NCBI GenBank assembly: GCA_965279255.1
Contig: OZ257146.1
Coordinates: 1,426,001-1,490,000 of the forward strand
Length of the DNA: 64,000 nt
Source of the DNA: CAMFLJ01 sp965279255
GTDB lineage: Bacteria > Actinomycetota > Acidimicrobiia > Acidimicrobiales > Acidimicrobilacustridaceae
Direction of reading: 5' to 3'
Below are positions 61,548-64,000 of this stretch, one piece after another. The notes below the pieces were generated by a model. The model did no database searches. It was given only the letters and a program-made list of their open reading frames with translations, and was not told the DNA's origin. The position numbers and the translations under genes were made by a program. Each line of letters starts with the position of its first letter. The stretch's first letter is position 1.

Positions 61548-61586
61548 TGGCTCAGAACGTCACGCCAGAGGCGACGTACTGAGCCA
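61548..61586. repeat. TGGCTCA-type intergenic inverted repeat, single copy (class III loop)
   Basis: Arms TGGCTCA (61548-61554) and TGAGCCA (61580-61586) flank a 25-base centre with a nested CGTC-a-CGCC / GGCG-ACG hairpin. The centre resembles the reverse complement of the copy at 52650. It lies between convergent stops at 61528 and 61593. Confidence 0.8.
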
Positions 61587-61592
61587 GAGGGG

Positions 61593-62783
61593 TCAGAGCG
61601 TCGGGAGGACCTCGGACGGGAGCGGGTGGCGGAAGAGCTTGGCCGCGTTCTCGCAGAGGATCGCCCGCAGCTCGTCGTTCGGGAGGTGGCCGTAGACCTC
61701 CTCGACGAGGTCCTGGGTGTCGGGCCAGGTGCCGTCACCGTGGGGGTAGTCGGTCTCGAACATGATGTTCTCGACACCGATGCGGCTGCGGGTGACGATG
61801 GTCGACGGGTCGTCGAGGGTGCAGAACCAGAAGTTCCGCAGCAGCACGTCGGCCGGGCGCTCATCCCAGGCGAGGCCGTAGCCCGAGCGGTCGATGATGT
61901 TGTCGAGGCGGTCGAGCAGCATGGCCACCCAGCCGATGCCGCCCTCGGACATGGCGATCTTCAGGTTCGGGTGCTTCACCGCGTACCCCGACCACAACCA
62001 CTCGGCGCAGGCGGCGAGCGAGAGCTGGCCGAACATGGTGGCGCCCAGCTGCAGGCTCGGCGCCGCCTCGGGCGACTCGTAGCCACCGGACGAGCCGACG
62101 TGCAGGGCGATCACCGTGTCGGTGTCGGCGCACGCCTGGATGATCGGGTCCCAGTAGCCGGTGAACAGCGACGGCAGCCCGATGCGGTGGGGACGCTCGG
62201 GAAGGGTGACCGCGGTGAAGCCGCGCTCGGCGTTGCGGTGGATCTCGGCCGCGCCCTTCTCGGGGTCGGTGAGGAACGTGATGCCGAGCGGGATGATGCG
62301 CTCGGGGTACGGCGACCACCACTCGTCGTGGAGCCAGTCGTTCCAGGCCTGGGTGGTGGCCCAGCCGAGGGCGGGGTCCTTCGCCTGGGAGAACACCCGG
62401 CCACAGAAGCCGGTGATCATCGACGGGAAGTTCACCGAGGCCCAGACCCCGTTGAGGTCCATGTCGCGGATGCGCTCGTGGATGTCCCAGCAGCCCCGGC
62501 GCATGTCGCTGAACTTGGTGGGCTCGAGGTTCTTCATGCTCTTGCTGCGCCCGGCCACGGCGTTCATGCCGACCTGGGTGAACAGCTCGCCCTCGAACTC
62601 CCAGACCTCGTGGCCGCGCTCGTTGGTGATGACCTTGGGTGCCCGGTCCTGTAGCGCCGCCGGCAGGCGGCCCTCGAACATGTCGGGCGGCTCGACGAGG
62701 TGGTCGTCGACCGAGATGATCGTGTACCGCAGGTGGGCCGGCTCAGGGTCCGGCAGCAGGATCGGGTCGTCGGCGATGGTCAT
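61593..62783 (-). CDS. Amidohydrolase family 2 (ACMSD-like) protein
   Basis: 396 residues from ATG 62783. Landmarks: IISVDDHLVEPPDMFEGRLP, VIALHVGSSGG, IAMSEGGIGWVAM and MFETDYPHGDGTWPDTQ. Long blocks are shared with the protein at 42744 (HDEWWSPYPERIIP vs a similar stretch; NFWFCTLDDPS vs NFWFCTIDDPS), so these two are recent paralogues. It stands alone, convergent with the SDR. Function likely the same class of ring-acid decarboxylation or hydrolysis. Confidence 0.87.
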   Translation of the reverse strand: MTIADDPILLPDPEPAHLRYTIISVDDHLVEPPDMFEGRLPAALQDRAPKVITNERGHEVWEFEGELFTQVGMNAVAGRSKSMKNLEPTKFSDMRRGCWDIHERIRDMDLNGVWASVNFPSMITGFCGRVFSQAKDPALGWATTQAWNDWLHDEWWSPYPERIIPLGITFLTDPEKGAAEIHRNAERGFTAVTLPERPHRIGLPSLFTGYWDPIIQACADTDTVIALHVGSSGGYESPEAAPSLQLGATMFGQLSLAACAEWLWSGYAVKHPNLKIAMSEGGIGWVAMLLDRLDNIIDRSGYGLAWDERPADVLLRNFWFCTLDDPSTIVTRSRIGVENIMFETDYPHGDGTWPDTQDLVEEVYGHLPNDELRAILCENAAKLFRHPLPSEVLPTL

Positions 62784-62859
62784 CGGTCCCCCTCGTGGCG
62801 CGTGCCCACCACGCTAGGCCGACCGCCGTCATCGCTCTGCACCCACGGGCGCGAGGGCC

Positions 62860-63645
62860 TCAGGCGACCTCGAGCCCGGCGCGGGCGGCCGGGCGGGGGC
62901 CGACCTCGGCGAGGGCCACCGGCTCGGTCAGATCGACCACCGGGGGCACGGCGGCCTCGCGGACGAGCCAGCCGAACAACGCGGCCTGACCGGGCTGGTC
63001 GCGCAGGAGCTCCGGCTGCCACTGCACGCCGAGGACCCTCAGGTCACCGAGCCCCTCGACACCTTCGATGAGGCCGTCGTCGGAGCGGGCGACGACCTGC
63101 AGGCCGGCGCCGGTGAGCTCGACGGCCTGGTGGTGGTCGGAGTTCACGGAGAGGGACGTGGAGCCGACGACGGCGGCGAGCAGCGAGCCGGTCGCCAGGC
63201 GGACCCCGTGCACCGGCTCGTCGAGGGCGTCGGAACGGTCGTGCTCGGCCGTCGTCAGCGCAGGGACGTGCTGCACGAGGGTGCCTCCGAGGGCCACGTT
63301 CACGAGCTGGTGGCCCCGGCCCACGCCGAGGATCGGGAGCCCGAGCTCGAGCGCCCCCTGCACCAGCGCCAGCTCGAAGTCGTCACGGTCGGGATCGACG
63401 CCGTCGACCTCCGGCATCCGGGCCTGGCGGTAGCGGCTCGGCTCGATGTCGCCACCACCAGTGACGAGGAGCCCGTCGAGGCCCTCCAACGTGGCCGGCA
63501 CCAGCGCCGGGTCGAGCACCGGCAGCACCACGGGCACTCCCCCGGCGGCGACGATGCCGTCGACATGGTCACGGTGGGTCGACTCGAGCCACCGGCCGTC
63601 GTGATGCTGAGGTTCCGATGTGATCCCGATCCGAGGCACGCCCAC
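62860..63645 (-). CDS. Gamma-glutamyl-GABA hydrolase (PuuD/peptidase C26) family protein lacking catalytic Cys and His
   Basis: 261 residues from GTG 63645; GTG 63639 is an alternative. The class I glutamine amidotransferase fold is well conserved (GLLVTGGGDIEPSRY, then GRGHQLVNVALGGTLVQH and VNSDHHQAV). The nucleophile position in the usual G-x-C-R-G-H-Q is Gly109 (ILGVGRGHQ). The catalytic His of the usual Q-W-H-P-E is Gln210 (QWQPE); Glu212 remains. It should therefore be inactive as a hydrolase. It may bind gamma-glutamyl ligands or act as a regulator. No polyamine genes are nearby. Confidence 0.82.
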   Translation of the reverse strand: MGVPRIGITSEPQHHDGRWLESTHRDHVDGIVAAGGVPVVLPVLDPALVPATLEGLDGLLVTGGGDIEPSRYRQARMPEVDGVDPDRDDFELALVQGALELGLPILGVGRGHQLVNVALGGTLVQHVPALTTAEHDRSDALDEPVHGVRLATGSLLAAVVGSTSLSVNSDHHQAVELTGAGLQVVARSDDGLIEGVEGLGDLRVLGVQWQPELLRDQPGQAALFGWLVREAAVPPVVDLTEPVALAEVGPRPAARAGLEVA

Positions 63646-63745
63646 CCCGGAAGTGTGACCGGCCGACGTTGCCGGAGTGTTTCGACTCGCTGAGCATCGT
63701 GCGACAGGCAGCGGGGTCGGAACGGGCAACGCCCGCCGGACGCGA

Positions 63746-63773
63746 CGATCCCCACGCCGGAGCGTGGGGATCG
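63746..63773 (-). terminator. Intrinsic terminator-like hairpin
   Basis: A perfect 12-bp stem CGATCCCCACGC / GCGTGGGGATCG with tetraloop CGGA, 44 bases past the minus-strand stop at 63818. Nothing else was found in 63646-63817. Confidence 0.7.
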
Positions 63774-63817
63774 GGGCGGGGGGAACCGGTGCGGCCTGAG
63801 CCGACGGGGACGACAGG

Positions 63818-64000
63818 TCAGACGGGGTCTGCCTGAAGGGCCCGGCCGGCGTTGATCGTGGCGACCAGTTCGAGGGCCTCGTCGGTGGGCACGACGTGGC
63901 GGTGGGCGCAGGCCCGGAGCGCATCGTCGACCACCGGGACCACGTGGGGCTCGACGTCGGCCCGGGCGTCGAGGAGGGCGTCGACCAGGCGGGACGCGGA
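63818..64000 (-). CDS. Partial hypothetical protein (C-terminal 60 residues)
   Basis: An open frame entering from the window end and stopping at 63818, with normal high-GC third-position bias. The visible part is helical (RLVDALLDARADVEPHVVPV, then DEALELVATINAGRAL) with no recognisable motif. The start and most of the protein lie outside. Confidence 0.6.
   Translation of the reverse strand, partial: SASRLVDALLDARADVEPHVVPVVDDALRACAHRHVVPTDEALELVATINAGRALQADPV

Overview
The window is very GC-rich DNA (roughly 70% by eye) with short intergenic gaps, GTG and ATG starts, frequent 4-base start/stop overlaps and no rRNA. The housekeeping genes are bacterial and actinobacterial in style: class II lysS, der, ispH, scpA/scpB, aroA, cmk, an aroH-type chorismate mutase and trpS. 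The abundance of ACMSD-like amidohydrolases, a KshA-like Rieske oxygenase, P450, FadD and CaiB genes suggests an environmental actinobacterium, perhaps class Acidimicrobiia. That placement is inference, not proof.

Layout. 1-3.5 kb: a truncated MprF-like membrane protein next to lysS, then a deazaflavin-type oxidoreductase. 3.5-5.6 kb: a molybdopterin oxidoreductase, then tRNA-Pro(GGG). 5.7-8.6 kb: a flavin monooxygenase, a zinc-ribbon protein and a PP2C phosphatase. 8.7-12.6 kb: der, a DUF512 radical SAM protein and divergent ispH. 12.6-20.8 kb: accessory genes (CopD-like membrane protein, HD protein, two amidohydrolases, P450, an acyl-CoA-dehydrogenase-fold enzyme, a KshA-like oxygenase). 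20.8-27.4 kb: a tightly coupled minus-strand run scpA-scpB-rluB-aroH-tyrA-aroA-cmk-plsC. 27.4-29.0 kb: a lipoprotein and trpS.

30.4-39.7 kb is a nitrogen-scavenging locus: an AtzH/HpxZ-like protein, a GntR regulator, a four-gene BMP-type ABC importer (ATPase, two permeases, lipoprotein), a catalytically dead isochorismatase-fold protein, an intact biuret hydrolase (BiuH) and an AtzE-like amidase. The predicted job is import and hydrolysis of biuret or a related N-carbamoyl compound.

39.7-41.9 kb carries an aldo/keto reductase and a pepsin-like lipoprotein. 42.0-52.6 kb is a ten-gene minus-strand operon: amidohydrolase, D-aminoacylase-like enzyme, cyclase, SDR, MarR, a second D-aminoacylase-like enzyme, a degenerate SDR, an SDR, a second amidohydrolase and a class II aldolase. 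It looks like one catabolic pathway of unknown substrate under its own MarR regulator. 52.7-64 kb holds a CoA-transferase, an SMP-30 lactonase-like protein, a SnoaL-like protein, a large YbhN-type membrane protein, a potassium channel, FadD, an SDR, another amidohydrolase, a class I glutamine amidotransferase-like protein lacking its catalytic Cys and His, and a partial gene.

The most distinctive non-coding signal is a family of intergenic inverted repeats with invariant TGGCTCA / TGAGCCA arms. They occur at six loci (ten copies), always just 3' of a stop codon. At the three loci with tandem copies the period is exactly 61 bp, although the central sequences differ between loci. No intergenic gap exceeds 300 bases.
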